Shown piece after piece: positions 1-8,091 of a DNA stretch of 64,000 nucleotides (its first letter is position 1; each line of letters opens with the position of its first letter). A model generated the notes under the pieces. That model saw only the letters and a program-made list of their open reading frames with translations. It did not search any database and was not told the DNA's origin. Origin of the DNA: an uncultured Clostridia bacterium (GTDB taxonomy: Bacteria > Bacillota > Clostridia > Oscillospirales > Acutalibacteraceae); the NCBI GenBank assembly GCA_937876375.1, contig CALEHY010000019.1, forward strand, positions 1 through 64,000, read 5' to 3'. A program made the position numbers and the translations under genes.

Positions 1-1597
1 TGGCAATCGGTGGCACCATACCACCCACCATTACTGCAGCCATTATCCAAGTGTTGCCATCAGCAATCGCTGCTGTGCCAAAAACATACGCAGCCTTGTT
101 GAACGGACCGCCCATATCAATCGCCATCATACCAGCCAAAACTATCGAAAGTAGTAGTCTGCTGGTCGTACCGAGCGAGGTAAGTCCATTCGACAACGCT
201 GTATTGAGCACACCGATAACAGGGTTGACAAGGCTCATCACTATACCAATCAGCAGAGTGCCGAACAACGGATAAATGAACACCGGCTTGATACCATCCA
301 TCGCTTTTGGTATCCAGCTGAACACTCTCTTTAGCATATTGACGATAATACCAGCGATGAATCCAGCGAACAATGCGCCCAAAAATCCTGACACAGCAGA
401 GCCGTCACCAACAAGGTCATTGTTCTCAAAGAATGAGCCAAAGGTGTAGCCGTTAGTAGCAAAAACTCCACCCACCATACCAGGTAGCAGACCGGGTCTG
501 TCAGCAATCGACTGGGATATATACGCTGCCAAAATCGGTAGCATCAGAGCGAATGCAGCCTTGCCTATCCAAAATACAGATGCAGCGATATGATTAGTAA
601 ATCCAAAAGTACCACCAACGTCAGCATTGCCAGCAATAGTATCGATCAAAAATCCAAGTGCGATGAGCACACCACCACCAACAACAAACGGTAGCATATG
701 CGAAACGCCATTCATTAGGTGCTTGTACACCTTGCGAGCCATGCCCTCGTCCTCATCATCGATAGCACCAGATATCTCATCATCAGCAGCGTGATATATG
801 CTTGCGTTACCATCAATAATTCGCATAATCAGTTCATCTGGCTTGTTGATACCATTCGACACAGAGGTCTTGACCACCATCTTGCCATCAAATCGTGCCA
901 TATCAACATTCTTATCAGCAGCGATTATGATACCATCAGCCATCGCAATTTCGTCCTTTGTGAGCACATTTTTTGCACCGGACGAGCCATTGGTCTCTGC
1001 CTTTAGCCTGTATCCAAGTCGCTCACCAGCATTTTCGAGTGCTTCGGCAGCCATATATGTGTGTGCAATACCAGTAGGACACGCTGTAACAGCAAGGATA
1101 CGATATCCATCGTTAGTATCAGTCGACTTTTCATTCGACAGCTGTTCGTTCTCCTTGTCGTCGATGATTTTTAGGAACTCGTCGACAGTTTTTGCACCAC
1201 GCAGCTTGTCGCAAAACTCCTTGTTCATCAGCATAACCATCAGTCGTGACAAAATCTCCAAATGCAAATCACCATCAACGGGTGCTGCAATCATAAATAC
1301 CAAATCGACATTCTTGCCATCAGGAGCATCGTAGCTAACGCCATCCTTTATCGTCACAGCAGCAAGTCCAGGCACACGAACGCTGTTTGACTTTGCATGT
1401 GGGACAGCGATACCATCACCGATAGCAGTGGTGCTGTGCTCCTCACGAGCGATAATCTCTTTCTTATACTCGACAGCATCAAGCAAATTGTCAGCCCTCT
1501 GATGCAAGGACACCAAATTGTCGATAGCATCCATCTTCGACAGAACAGAAATGTTCAAATTAATAGCATCTTTTTTTAACAAATCAATTATTCTCAT
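1..1597 (-). CDS. fruA: PTS fructose transporter EIIABC, C-terminus cut by window edge
   Basis: Phosphotransferase permease that imports fructose and phosphorylates it to fructose-1-phosphate at the membrane. About 532 residues are visible and the frame is open to base 1, so the end of the EIIC domain is missing. Domain order is EIIA (about 1-150, phospho-His near 67 in GIAVPHAKS), EIIB (about 165-265, Cys near 173 in TACPTGIAHT) and a multi-span EIIC from about 285 (PFVVGGGVLIALGFLID). The ATG at 1597 has GGAGGG six bases upstream. FruK, the kinase that uses its product, lies upstream on the same strand at 3437-4357, but two unrelated AT-rich genes and repeats sit between them. The family call is certain. 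Fructose specificity rests on EIIB/EIIC similarity and on fruK. Confidence 0.93.
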   Translation of the reverse strand, partial: MRIIDLLKKDAINLNISVLSKMDAIDNLVSLHQRADNLLDAVEYKKEIIAREEHSTTAIGDGIAVPHAKSNSVRVPGLAAVTIKDGVSYDAPDGKNVDLVFMIAAPVDGDLHLEILSRLMVMLMNKEFCDKLRGAKTVDEFLKIIDDKENEQLSNEKSTDTNDGYRILAVTACPTGIAHTYMAAEALENAGERLGYRLKAETNGSSGAKNVLTKDEIAMADGIIIAADKNVDMARFDGKMVVKTSVSNGINKPDELIMRIIDGNASIYHAADDEISGAIDDEDEGMARKVYKHLMNGVSHMLPFVVGGGVLIALGFLIDTIAGNADVGGTFGFTNHIAASVFWIGKAAFALMLPILAAYISQSIADRPGLLPGMVGGVFATNGYTFGSFFENNDLVGDGSAVSGFLGALFAGFIAGIIVNMLKRVFSWIPKAMDGIKPVFIYPLFGTLLIGIVMSLVNPVIGVLNTALSNGLTSLGTTSRLLLSIVLAGMMAIDMGGPFNKAAYVFGTAAIADGNTWIMAAVMVGGMVPPIA

Positions 1598-1950
1598 ACA
1601 CAACCCTCCAATCATATTGTGACACAAGTAAAGGATTATATTAAAAAAGATACAATATTTGTTTAACAAAAAAATAAAGGGCGGATAATATCCGCCACAC
1701 CTATTATATTGACGGGAAGATGATATCTTCCCCTACGATTGCACATATCTAAAATGTTGCAACAACCCTACTGGAACAAAAAGCCTCCCTTGTGTAAAGG
1801 GAGGTGGCAACCGATAGGTTGACGGAGGGATTGTAATTAATAGCAAACATTATTTTGACAATCCCTCAGTTTCGCTACGCTCAACAGCTCCCTTTACACA
1901 AGGGAGCCTTTGCAGATATCTAAAATATTGTGACAACTCAAACCAAAAGA
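1598..1950. repeat. Gene-free 353-base spacer packed with hairpin repeats
   Basis: No gene is seen here. From left to right it holds the fruA ribosome site (1604-1609); two short perfect hairpins, 1680-1696 (GGCGGATA arms) and 1714-1732 (GGGAAGAT arms), joined by CACACCTATTATATTG; a 22-base motif at 1745-1766; two convergent copies of a roughly 53-base hairpin unit, 1782-1834 and 1858-1910; and a second copy of the 22-base motif at 1916-1937. The two hairpin units together form a 129-base imperfect palindrome. Related units occur at 42837-43048 and the 22-base motif recurs at 33858 and 53614. Confidence 0.8.
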
Positions 1951-2712
1951 TTACATTTTATACCATGTTAAAAATATCTTATGTTTCACTGTGAATTCTT
2001 CAGGGTATTTCTCTTCAAGCATTTCTCTGTGTTTTTGGTCAAACAACATAATGTCTTTTTCATTCATAGATGCCAAAACCCCACGACTCGCCATCATTCT
2101 GCCATGCCATGTTTCCCTTGTGAAAGGCAATTCTACAATTAATGTTTCCATTTGTGGATTATCAAAATAATGCGTTGTTAAATCCTTTATTGCTACAGAT
2201 GAACCACTCCATGAACCATTAATTGCTTTTACCAACTCATTGGAATACTGTGTTATTGTTTCTTCTTTCATATAACTCATATACAATTTAAGAAAAGTCC
2301 CACCTGGTTTCAACATGGATTGAATTTTTGGAACAATTACTTTTGGATCAAAATACCAAAAACATTGACATGCAGTTATTGTATCAAAGCTATTTGCACC
2401 ATAGCATAAATCTTCTGCCGAGCAAACATCATATTTAATGTTTGTATATTCTTTAGAAAGTTCTCTCGCTTCGTCTATTTGCTCGCTTGAAATGTCCGTT
2501 GCCATAATATCTGCACCATATTTTGCTAACCCTCTTGGCACTACACCTGTTCCAGTTCCAATATCAAGCCATCTACTGTCTTTCACTCCAATTCCCAAAT
2601 TATGAAGTTTTGTAAAAAGTTCTTCTGGATAGATATCTCGGTATTTTGCATATTTCTTTGATGCCTTACCAAAATCAAATTTCTGACCATTGTCTACTAT
2701 AATTTTTTGCAT
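1951..2712 (-). CDS. Class I SAM-dependent methyltransferase
   Basis: A predicted soluble methyltransferase of 253 residues. Motif I of the Rossmann fold is clear (LDIGTGTGVVPRGLA), followed by the acidic ribose-binding position (ATDIS) and a motif resembling the UbiE/Methyltransf_11 group (SAEDLCYGANSFDTITACQCFWYF). The substrate cannot be told from sequence. The ATG at 2712 is chosen over an upstream TTG at 2718 because GAGG lies seven bases before it. The gene starts immediately after the stop of the phosphatase, so the pair is probably co-translated. Both genes are AT-rich compared with fruA and fruK and interrupt that functional pair, which suggests acquired DNA. Confidence 0.85.
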   Translation of the reverse strand: MQKIIVDNGQKFDFGKASKKYAKYRDIYPEELFTKLHNLGIGVKDSRWLDIGTGTGVVPRGLAKYGADIMATDISSEQIDEARELSKEYTNIKYDVCSAEDLCYGANSFDTITACQCFWYFDPKVIVPKIQSMLKPGGTFLKLYMSYMKEETITQYSNELVKAINGSWSGSSVAIKDLTTHYFDNPQMETLIVELPFTRETWHGRMMASRGVLASMNEKDIMLFDQKHREMLEEKYPEEFTVKHKIFLTWYKM

Positions 2713-2714
2713 AA

Positions 2715-3275
2715 TCAAACCTCAAACTCAAAAGCAATCTCTGCGCTTGGAACACCTTGATACTTATATTTGTTAGAATACTCAATTCCATTAGTAATAC
2801 ACTTGATAATATTAATAACTCCTCCATGAGTTACCAATAATACATTTTTATCATAATCTACAAGTGATTTTAATAAATTGTTCCAAGCAATGCTTATTCT
2901 TTCATAAAATTCCTTTGGACTCTCACCACTAGGATAATGCTCTTCCCAATCTAATTTTCTCCAATAAAGATTAGGGTATTTTTCTTCTGCAATATGATTG
3001 TCTAAACCTGCAAGCAGACCATTATTAACCTCTCGAAATTCAGGAGTTAATTCCACTGGTAAATTCAACTTACCAGCGATAATGTCTGCTGTTTGTTTTG
3101 CTCTAACTATATCACTTGAATATATCTTTCCAATCTTATATTTGTCTTTGTTTACCAACAATTCATCAGCTAACTGATTTGATTGTTGAATACCTAAATC
3201 TACTAATGGGCAATTGCTCCACCCACCACGAACAGAATCATCATCCTGTCCATGTCTAATTATGTATATTTTCAT
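2715..3275 (-). CDS. Histidine phosphatase (phosphoglycerate-mutase-like) family protein
   Basis: A small two-His phosphatase of 186 residues. It opens with the catalytic RHG motif (MKIYIIRHGQDDD, phospho-His at residue 8), has the SSDIVRAKQTADII helix typical of the family, and carries the second catalytic His in LLVTHGGVINII. Targets vary widely in this family (nucleotides, sugar phosphates, cobalamin intermediates) and none can be assigned here. It is the first gene of an AT-rich two-gene unit with the methyltransferase at 1951-2712. A copy of a terminator-containing repeat lies just upstream at 3353-3439. Confidence 0.85.
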   Translation of the reverse strand: MKIYIIRHGQDDDSVRGGWSNCPLVDLGIQQSNQLADELLVNKDKYKIGKIYSSDIVRAKQTADIIAGKLNLPVELTPEFREVNNGLLAGLDNHIAEEKYPNLYWRKLDWEEHYPSGESPKEFYERISIAWNNLLKSLVDYDKNVLLVTHGGVINIIKCITNGIEYSNKYKYQGVPSAEIAFEFEV

Positions 3276-3352
3276 GTTTTAACTATAATTCCAATCTAAT
3301 TTTATATCTAATATATTATACAATTATTGAGACAATTTCAATATTAAAACTT

Positions 3353-3439
3353 GTCGTGATACCAAAATTATCTGTCAGCATTGAATATAAAAATAACTGC
3401 CATAACGAAGACAAAATTTCGTTATGGCAGTTTCTCTTA
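3353..3439 (-). repeat. Terminator-bearing intergenic repeat, copy 1 of 3
   Basis: A hairpin with perfect 15-base arms (AACTGCCATAACGAA, 3395-3409 and 3418-3432) followed on the minus strand by ATTTTTAT makes an intrinsic terminator just after the fruK stop. The flank beyond the T-run is also conserved with copies at 57933-58015 and 59661-59744 (consensus on the plus strand: GATACCAAAA, then TATCTG, then CAGCA, then AATATAAAAA). Terminators are not normally conserved outside the stem, so this looks like a dispersed element. Each copy sits at the 3' end of a minus-strand gene. Confidence 0.85.
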
Positions 3440-4357
3440 TCTTAAAGGAGTATCTTTATATCTATCTATTGCATTTTGAATTTCGGCAAAAGTAGCAAGC
3501 TCGGTAGAAAATGCTGTTGCGTTGCCACAGGCAGAGCCAAGCATTAAGGCATGCTGATAATCACCCTTTTCGATATATCCAGCGATGAAGCCAGCGACCA
3601 TACTATCGCCACAGCCGACCGAGTTCACCAATGGACCATCAAGATTTTCGATATTGTGAGCATTGCCATTTTCATCAATCAGCATTGCGCCACGCTTTGC
3701 ACGAGAAACGAGGACATTCCTCGCTCCCATCTCTTGTAGCTTAATGGCATAGCGATAGATATCATCATCCGTTTCAGTCGTGACACCGAACAAATCGCCA
3801 AGCTCGTGATGATTAGGTTTAATCAAGAATGGCTTGTATTTCAGCACATTCAGTAGCAAGTCACCAGTAGCGTCCACCACGACATTGACACCCTTGTCAC
3901 ACAGCGACGCCATCATTCTTTCGTATATATCGCTAGGTAAGGTACTAGGTATCGCACCAGCGAGTACTAGATAATCCCCATCCTTGATACCATCAAGCCT
4001 TTGCATAAGGTCGGCTATATCATCCTCTGTGATATCTGGACCGGTAGCGTTAAAATCCAGCTCCATATCTGCTCTAACCTTGACATTAATACGGGTGTCG
4101 CCCTCATTCAAATGACAAAAATCAGTGCTAATGCCCTCAGCCTCTAGCATTTGCTCCAGCTTTGCACCAGTAAATCCAGCGACAAAGCCTAATGCGATAT
4201 TAGGTGTTCCAAGACGGGACAAAATCACTGACACATTGATGCCCTTGCCACCAAAATAGATTTGCTCCCCAGTGGAACGATTGATATCATCATATCTAAT
4301 TTTTTCAACCTGCATAACATAGTCGAGTGCAGGATTGAGCGTTACAGTATATATCAT
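3437..4357 (-). CDS. fruK: 1-phosphofructokinase
   Basis: PfkB-family sugar kinase that converts fructose-1-phosphate to fructose-1,6-bisphosphate with ATP, the step after FruA uptake. Length is 306 residues, normal for the family. It begins MIYTVTLNPALDYVM, has the first PfkB signature (GGKGINVSVILSRLG) and the second with the anion-hole and catalytic Asp (NSVGCGDSMVAGF, where GAGD is here GCGD). A longer in-frame start at 4435 is rejected because those codons lie in the terminator of the upstream gene (4401-4429); the ATG at 4357 has GGTGAT before it. The gene is close to fruA but is now separated from it by two AT-rich genes. Confidence 0.93.
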   Translation of the reverse strand: MIYTVTLNPALDYVMQVEKIRYDDINRSTGEQIYFGGKGINVSVILSRLGTPNIALGFVAGFTGAKLEQMLEAEGISTDFCHLNEGDTRINVKVRADMELDFNATGPDITEDDIADLMQRLDGIKDGDYLVLAGAIPSTLPSDIYERMMASLCDKGVNVVVDATGDLLLNVLKYKPFLIKPNHHELGDLFGVTTETDDDIYRYAIKLQEMGARNVLVSRAKRGAMLIDENGNAHNIENLDGPLVNSVGCGDSMVAGFIAGYIEKGDYQHALMLGSACGNATAFSTELATFAEIQNAIDRYKDTPLR

Positions 4358-4400
4358 AAAATCACCATAATTATTTTGCAAAAATAAAAGCCTTTTATAC

Positions 4401-4429
4401 AAAAAAGAGCACTCCAAAAAGGAGTGCTC
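4401..4429 (-). terminator. Intrinsic terminator of the 4442-6910 gene
   Basis: The arms GAGCACTCC (4407-4415 and 4421-4429) form a 9-base stem with a 5-base loop, followed on the minus strand by TTTTTT. It lies 12 bases after the stop at 4442. A small dyad, ATAAAAG-C-CTTTTAT (4385-4399), lies between it and the fruK start and may be part of fruK control. Confidence 0.9.
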
Positions 4430-4441
4430 AATCATAGTTAA

Positions 4442-6910
4442 TTACTTGCTAAAGCCCTTCTTGCCAGTTGCATTAATTGTTGAACCAGCATTTAGCTTAA
4501 AGTTAGCAGCAGCACAGTTGAATGCATAGCCTTTAGCCTCGATAGTGATATTACCACTATTGAATGCTGACTTCTTGCCTTCCATCTGGATACCGTCGCC
4601 ACCAGCTGTGATATTGATGATAGAATCAACCTCGCCAGCGCCAAGTGCCTTTGTCTCAAAGTTCTTGCAACGGATACCGTCATCAGTAGCGTTGATAGTG
4701 ATAGTAGCGTTGCCCTCAACGTCGATGCTAGCATAATCATCAACACCAGCGTTAGTAAACTTTGTATCCATACCACGGTTACCACTTGTAATGTCAAGAG
4801 TGATATTCTTGATCTCAATCTTGCCACCAGAGTTGATAGCTGTTGAAGCAGTGTTCAATGTAAGAGTACCGTGACCCTTTAGCTCTAGCTTGCAAGCACC
4901 ATTGTCAGAATAGTTAGCAACAGCGTTACCAGTTGTTGTAGTTGTGATAGAGTTAGCTGAGCCCTCTGATGCAGAGATAGTTACTGTAGGAACAGTACCA
5001 TCAGTAGCAGTATTGTTTACTGTGATAGCATTTGCACTATCAACAGTGATATTAGCATTTGCTAGCTTAATATCTGTATCTGATGCAGCGTTAACAACGA
5101 TTGTAACACCAGTAGCATCACCAGTGATATTGAATGTTGAATATCTGCCAGATGGTGTAAGTGTTAGCACATTGTCAGCAAGAGTAGCATTCTCTCTTGA
5201 TACTGTGCCAGCAGTCAAATCGATATCACAAGCTACGTCTGGAGTAGTGTACTCTCTTCTTAGCTTTGCATAATCCTTTGCGTTAACAATACCGTCCTCA
5301 ACAACGTCGAGTAGTGCAAACTCTGTGTTGAGATAGTTCATAAATGTGTATGTCTTGTACTTGTCGCATCTGTCACATACTACGCCAACCTCGCCATCAG
5401 CGAAACCGATAATCTCTGTATAGCTATGACCAAGTGCTGGGATAGGTGTGCTCTGTACATCACCACATTCTTTACAAGTGTCAACCTCTGCACCATCCTT
5501 TGTACAAGTTGGAGCGATAGTTGAATGAACGTAATCATGATCTAATAGCTCAAGATATGTTGTAGTTCTTTCTAGCTCTGTTTCACATGTTTCACAGTAA
5601 ACAACAGTGTCATAGTGACCCTGTTCTTCACAGGTAGACTCTACTCTGTTCTCCTCTACAGCCTCTGCAGGAGTGTGGCCAAGAGAAACTTTAATATTGT
5701 CTGCATAAATATCGTGACATACTGTACACTCGTACATATCAGCGCCAGGATCAGTACATGTTGGATTAACTGTTCTTACAAAAACATAATTATGCTCTGC
5801 AAGCTCCTCATAATCCTTTGTATCTCTGCTAATCTCAGCACTACATACTGAACAGTAAACAACCTCGTCATATGAACCATATTCAGCACATGTTGACTTA
5901 ACATCATTCTCGATAACAGCATCTGCTGAGGTATGACCCTTTGCCTGTGAAATCTCGTTGTATGTATCGCCACAAGCCTCACAAACATATGTCTTTGTGC
6001 CAGCCTCGGTACAAGTAGCTGTATCAGTTACAGTGTAATTATGATCTGTGCAAGTGAATTCCATATGTGTCTCGATGCTACCACTTGTCTTTGTAGCAGA
6101 CTGGTACTTAACTGCGAGATAGTATCTCTTGCCAGCAGTAACATCGTATGTAATCTCAAAGTTTGTATTATCATTGCTGATATCATCGCCCTGAGTAATA
6201 GCTGATTTCTGCATTTCAAAATACTTTTCATTATATACATAGTTAGAAGCGTCGTAGATAAGACCACGAGTATCAGGACCACCTACTGTCCAGAAATGCA
6301 ATACGCCATCAGCCTTTGGTACGAATGACCACATAGCCTGCCAGTTTGAGCCAAGGATAACAGCTGTGTCAACACCAGATGCATCAAATGGAGTGTCGAA
6401 TGGAACATAGCTCTTGATACAGTAGCTCTGTGCAGCAGAGTTCTTGCCACAATGTGCAACGAAGCCCTTTGTCAAGCTCATATCATATGCAAAACCAAAC
6501 GCATAATCACCAACAGCGGTAACAGTATCTGGAACAGTAATGCTCTTAAGATTTGTGCAACCAGCGAATGCAGAGTAACCAATTCTTGTAAGAGTAGAAG
6601 GTAGGTTAACCTCTGTAACATTCACCTCACGGCAGAATGCGTAGTTACCGATCTCTGTGATACCCTCTGATACAGTGATAGTGTTGACGATATTGCGATA
6701 TTCATACCAAGGAATAGCCTCAAGTTCAGTCTCGCTATAATCATCAATCGCACCAGTACCAGTAACAGTAAGCTCACCAGTAACATCGTTATATTCAAAT
6801 ACGATAGAATCATTAGCTGTTGCAGATAATGAAATAATAACACTTGTTGCAACAACAAGCACTAATGAAATCATAAGTGCAACAATTTTCTTCAACTTTG
6901 AATTTTTCAT
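4442..6910 (-). CDS. Secreted BspA-like LRR / Cys-rich repeat / beta-helix surface protein with dockerin-like motif
   Basis: An 822-residue exported protein of unknown role. Visible parts in order: Sec signal peptide (1-32); BspA-type leucine-rich repeats (about 55-140, with units such as EIGNYAFCREVNVTEVNLPS); a beta-rich region (150-285); four to five Cys-rich repeats (285-520) alternating CTEAGTKTYVCEACG and YDEVVYCSVCSAEISR types; one dockerin-like half-repeat (DVVEDGIVNAKDYAKL, about 530-550); and a C-terminal stretch rich in short Ile/Asn strands typical of a right-handed beta-helix, resembling the Cthe_2159 carbohydrate-binding fold. No LPXTG or membrane anchor is seen. It has its own promoter at 6936-6963 and a terminator. 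Polysaccharide binding is an inference. Confidence 0.8.
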   Translation of the reverse strand: MKNSKLKKIVALMISLVLVVATSVIISLSATANDSIVFEYNDVTGELTVTGTGAIDDYSETELEAIPWYEYRNIVNTITVSEGITEIGNYAFCREVNVTEVNLPSTLTRIGYSAFAGCTNLKSITVPDTVTAVGDYAFGFAYDMSLTKGFVAHCGKNSAAQSYCIKSYVPFDTPFDASGVDTAVILGSNWQAMWSFVPKADGVLHFWTVGGPDTRGLIYDASNYVYNEKYFEMQKSAITQGDDISNDNTNFEITYDVTAGKRYYLAVKYQSATKTSGSIETHMEFTCTDHNYTVTDTATCTEAGTKTYVCEACGDTYNEISQAKGHTSADAVIENDVKSTCAEYGSYDEVVYCSVCSAEISRDTKDYEELAEHNYVFVRTVNPTCTDPGADMYECTVCHDIYADNIKVSLGHTPAEAVEENRVESTCEEQGHYDTVVYCETCETELERTTTYLELLDHDYVHSTIAPTCTKDGAEVDTCKECGDVQSTPIPALGHSYTEIIGFADGEVGVVCDRCDKYKTYTFMNYLNTEFALLDVVEDGIVNAKDYAKLRREYTTPDVACDIDLTAGTVSRENATLADNVLTLTPSGRYSTFNITGDATGVTIVVNAASDTDIKLANANITVDSANAITVNNTATDGTVPTVTISASEGSANSITTTTTGNAVANYSDNGACKLELKGHGTLTLNTASTAINSGGKIEIKNITLDITSGNRGMDTKFTNAGVDDYASIDVEGNATITINATDDGIRCKNFETKALGAGEVDSIINITAGGDGIQMEGKKSAFNSGNITIEAKGYAFNCAAANFKLNAGSTINATGKKGFSK

Positions 6911-6935
6911 AATTATACACCGTCCATTGAACAGA

Positions 6936-6970
6936 ATTATACAAAATTATTTTATCACACAAAGTGTGAT
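6936..6970 (-). promoter_or_regulatory. Promoter with overlapping perfect dyad, gene 4442-6910
   Basis: On the minus strand TTTGTG (6958-6963) and TATAAT (6936-6941) are 16 bases apart. A perfect 7-base dyad, ATCACAC-AAA-GTGTGAT (6954-6970), covers the -35 box, so a dimeric regulator could block or aid polymerase here. A second TGTGATAT half-site lies about 30 bases upstream. Confidence 0.5.
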
Positions 6971-7020
6971 ATGTAAAGTACCAAATATTGTGATATTAGT
7001 CTAATATATACACTACCTAT

Positions 7021-7053
7021 ATAAAAAAGAGCAATATGCGTACATATTGCTCT
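7021..7053 (-). terminator. Intrinsic terminator of the Big_2/LRR/GH18 operon
   Basis: The arms AGAGCAATATG (7028-7038) and CATATTGCTCT (7043-7053) are perfectly complementary. The stem is followed on the minus strand by a T-run, and it lies just after the GH18 stop at 7072. Confidence 0.9.
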
Positions 7054-7071
7054 AGATTATAATATTAAAAT

Positions 7072-8079
7072 TTATGCTCTGGCATCATTAATTGCCTTAA
7101 AGAGCGAGCTGTCATTGCCATACTCAGTATCGCAAGCCCAGTGCCAAATCATAACGCCACCACAGCCAGAATCCATAGCGAGCTTTGTCTTTTCGCTAAT
7201 AACAGCTGGTGTGTTGAATGAGAAGGTCAGACCAGTATCGTCCTTGTCCTCAAAGAAGCCCTTGTCATCAAGTCTATCGTAATATCCACGATAGTCATAC
7301 CAGTAGCCACCGTGATCAGTTGGTCTAGCATAGAATGGCAAGCCAATGTCGATTTTGCTCAAATCATAGCCAGCCTTCTTGGCAGACTTGATATCCCTTT
7401 TAACAAGGTCAACGCTTGCATGGGTGCCATCGTCCTCCCACAAATCGTAGCACATAAGCTCAACGAAATCAGTAGCCTCACGAGCAGCCTTGTTCTGACC
7501 CAAATCCCAGCCAGAAAGTGCCATACCAATCTTGTAATCATCGCCCAACATACTATCTAGCGATACAATAAATTTGTTATAGTCTTTCCAGTATTTCTTC
7601 TTAATACAATACTCATAGTCAAAGAAGATACCATCAAAGCCATATTCCTTTAGGAAAGCAAGAATATTGTTCTCCAACACTCCACTCTCAAAAGCAACCT
7701 TGTGATGCTCTGCCTGATCAGCCATTTGCTCATACCAATCGTCCGAATCAGACTGGCTACCAGGACCTGTTATACTGCAATATAGATTAACATCCCTTTC
7801 ACCAATAAGTGTGCGCAAATTGTTCAGCCCGTTTTCAAAATTATCCTTGATAATGACTTCACCCTGCTCGTTAAAATCAGAAGCACCGATATAGATAATA
7901 TCTGTTACCTCGCTGATATGACCAGCTGTGAAATTGTTCAAATCTTGGATACTTTCTGCTGTGACATAGGCTGTAACCCTAAAATCCTCCGGCTTGACCT
8001 CTGTCTGCTTGGATGAACAACCGGCAAACAACGTCATAACTGTGACAACAGATAGCATAATTGCTAATACTTTTTTCAT
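7072..8079 (-). CDS. GH18-like lipoprotein
   Basis: A predicted exported lipoprotein of 335 residues with a glycoside hydrolase family 18 TIM barrel. The signal peptide ends in a lipobox (LFAGCSSK). The active-site strand reads YGFDGIFFDYEYC: it keeps the first Asp, the Asp before the acid and the catalytic Glu of the DxxDxDxE signature, but has Phe at the middle Asp. Barrel strands later read VELMCYDLWED and GGVMIWHWACDTE. GH18 enzymes cut chitin or peptidoglycan-type GlcNAc polymers; this shape resembles the cell-wall or endo-glucosaminidase-like bacterial members. The ATG at 8079 is used with GGAG before it. It follows the LRR gene by 12 bases and ends the operon. Confidence 0.8.
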   Translation of the reverse strand: MKKVLAIMLSVVTVMTLFAGCSSKQTEVKPEDFRVTAYVTAESIQDLNNFTAGHISEVTDIIYIGASDFNEQGEVIIKDNFENGLNNLRTLIGERDVNLYCSITGPGSQSDSDDWYEQMADQAEHHKVAFESGVLENNILAFLKEYGFDGIFFDYEYCIKKKYWKDYNKFIVSLDSMLGDDYKIGMALSGWDLGQNKAAREATDFVELMCYDLWEDDGTHASVDLVKRDIKSAKKAGYDLSKIDIGLPFYARPTDHGGYWYDYRGYYDRLDDKGFFEDKDDTGLTFSFNTPAVISEKTKLAMDSGCGGVMIWHWACDTEYGNDSSLFKAINDARA

Positions 8080-8091
8080 ATTATTCTCCAA

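Noticed and set aside
798..1334. 178-residue plus-strand open frame
   Set aside because: Antisense to fruA, whose EIIA and EIIB motifs are unmistakable on the other strand.
4358..4435. N-terminal extension of fruK
   Set aside because: These codons cover the intrinsic terminator of the upstream gene; the ATG at 4357 starts the conserved family N-terminus.
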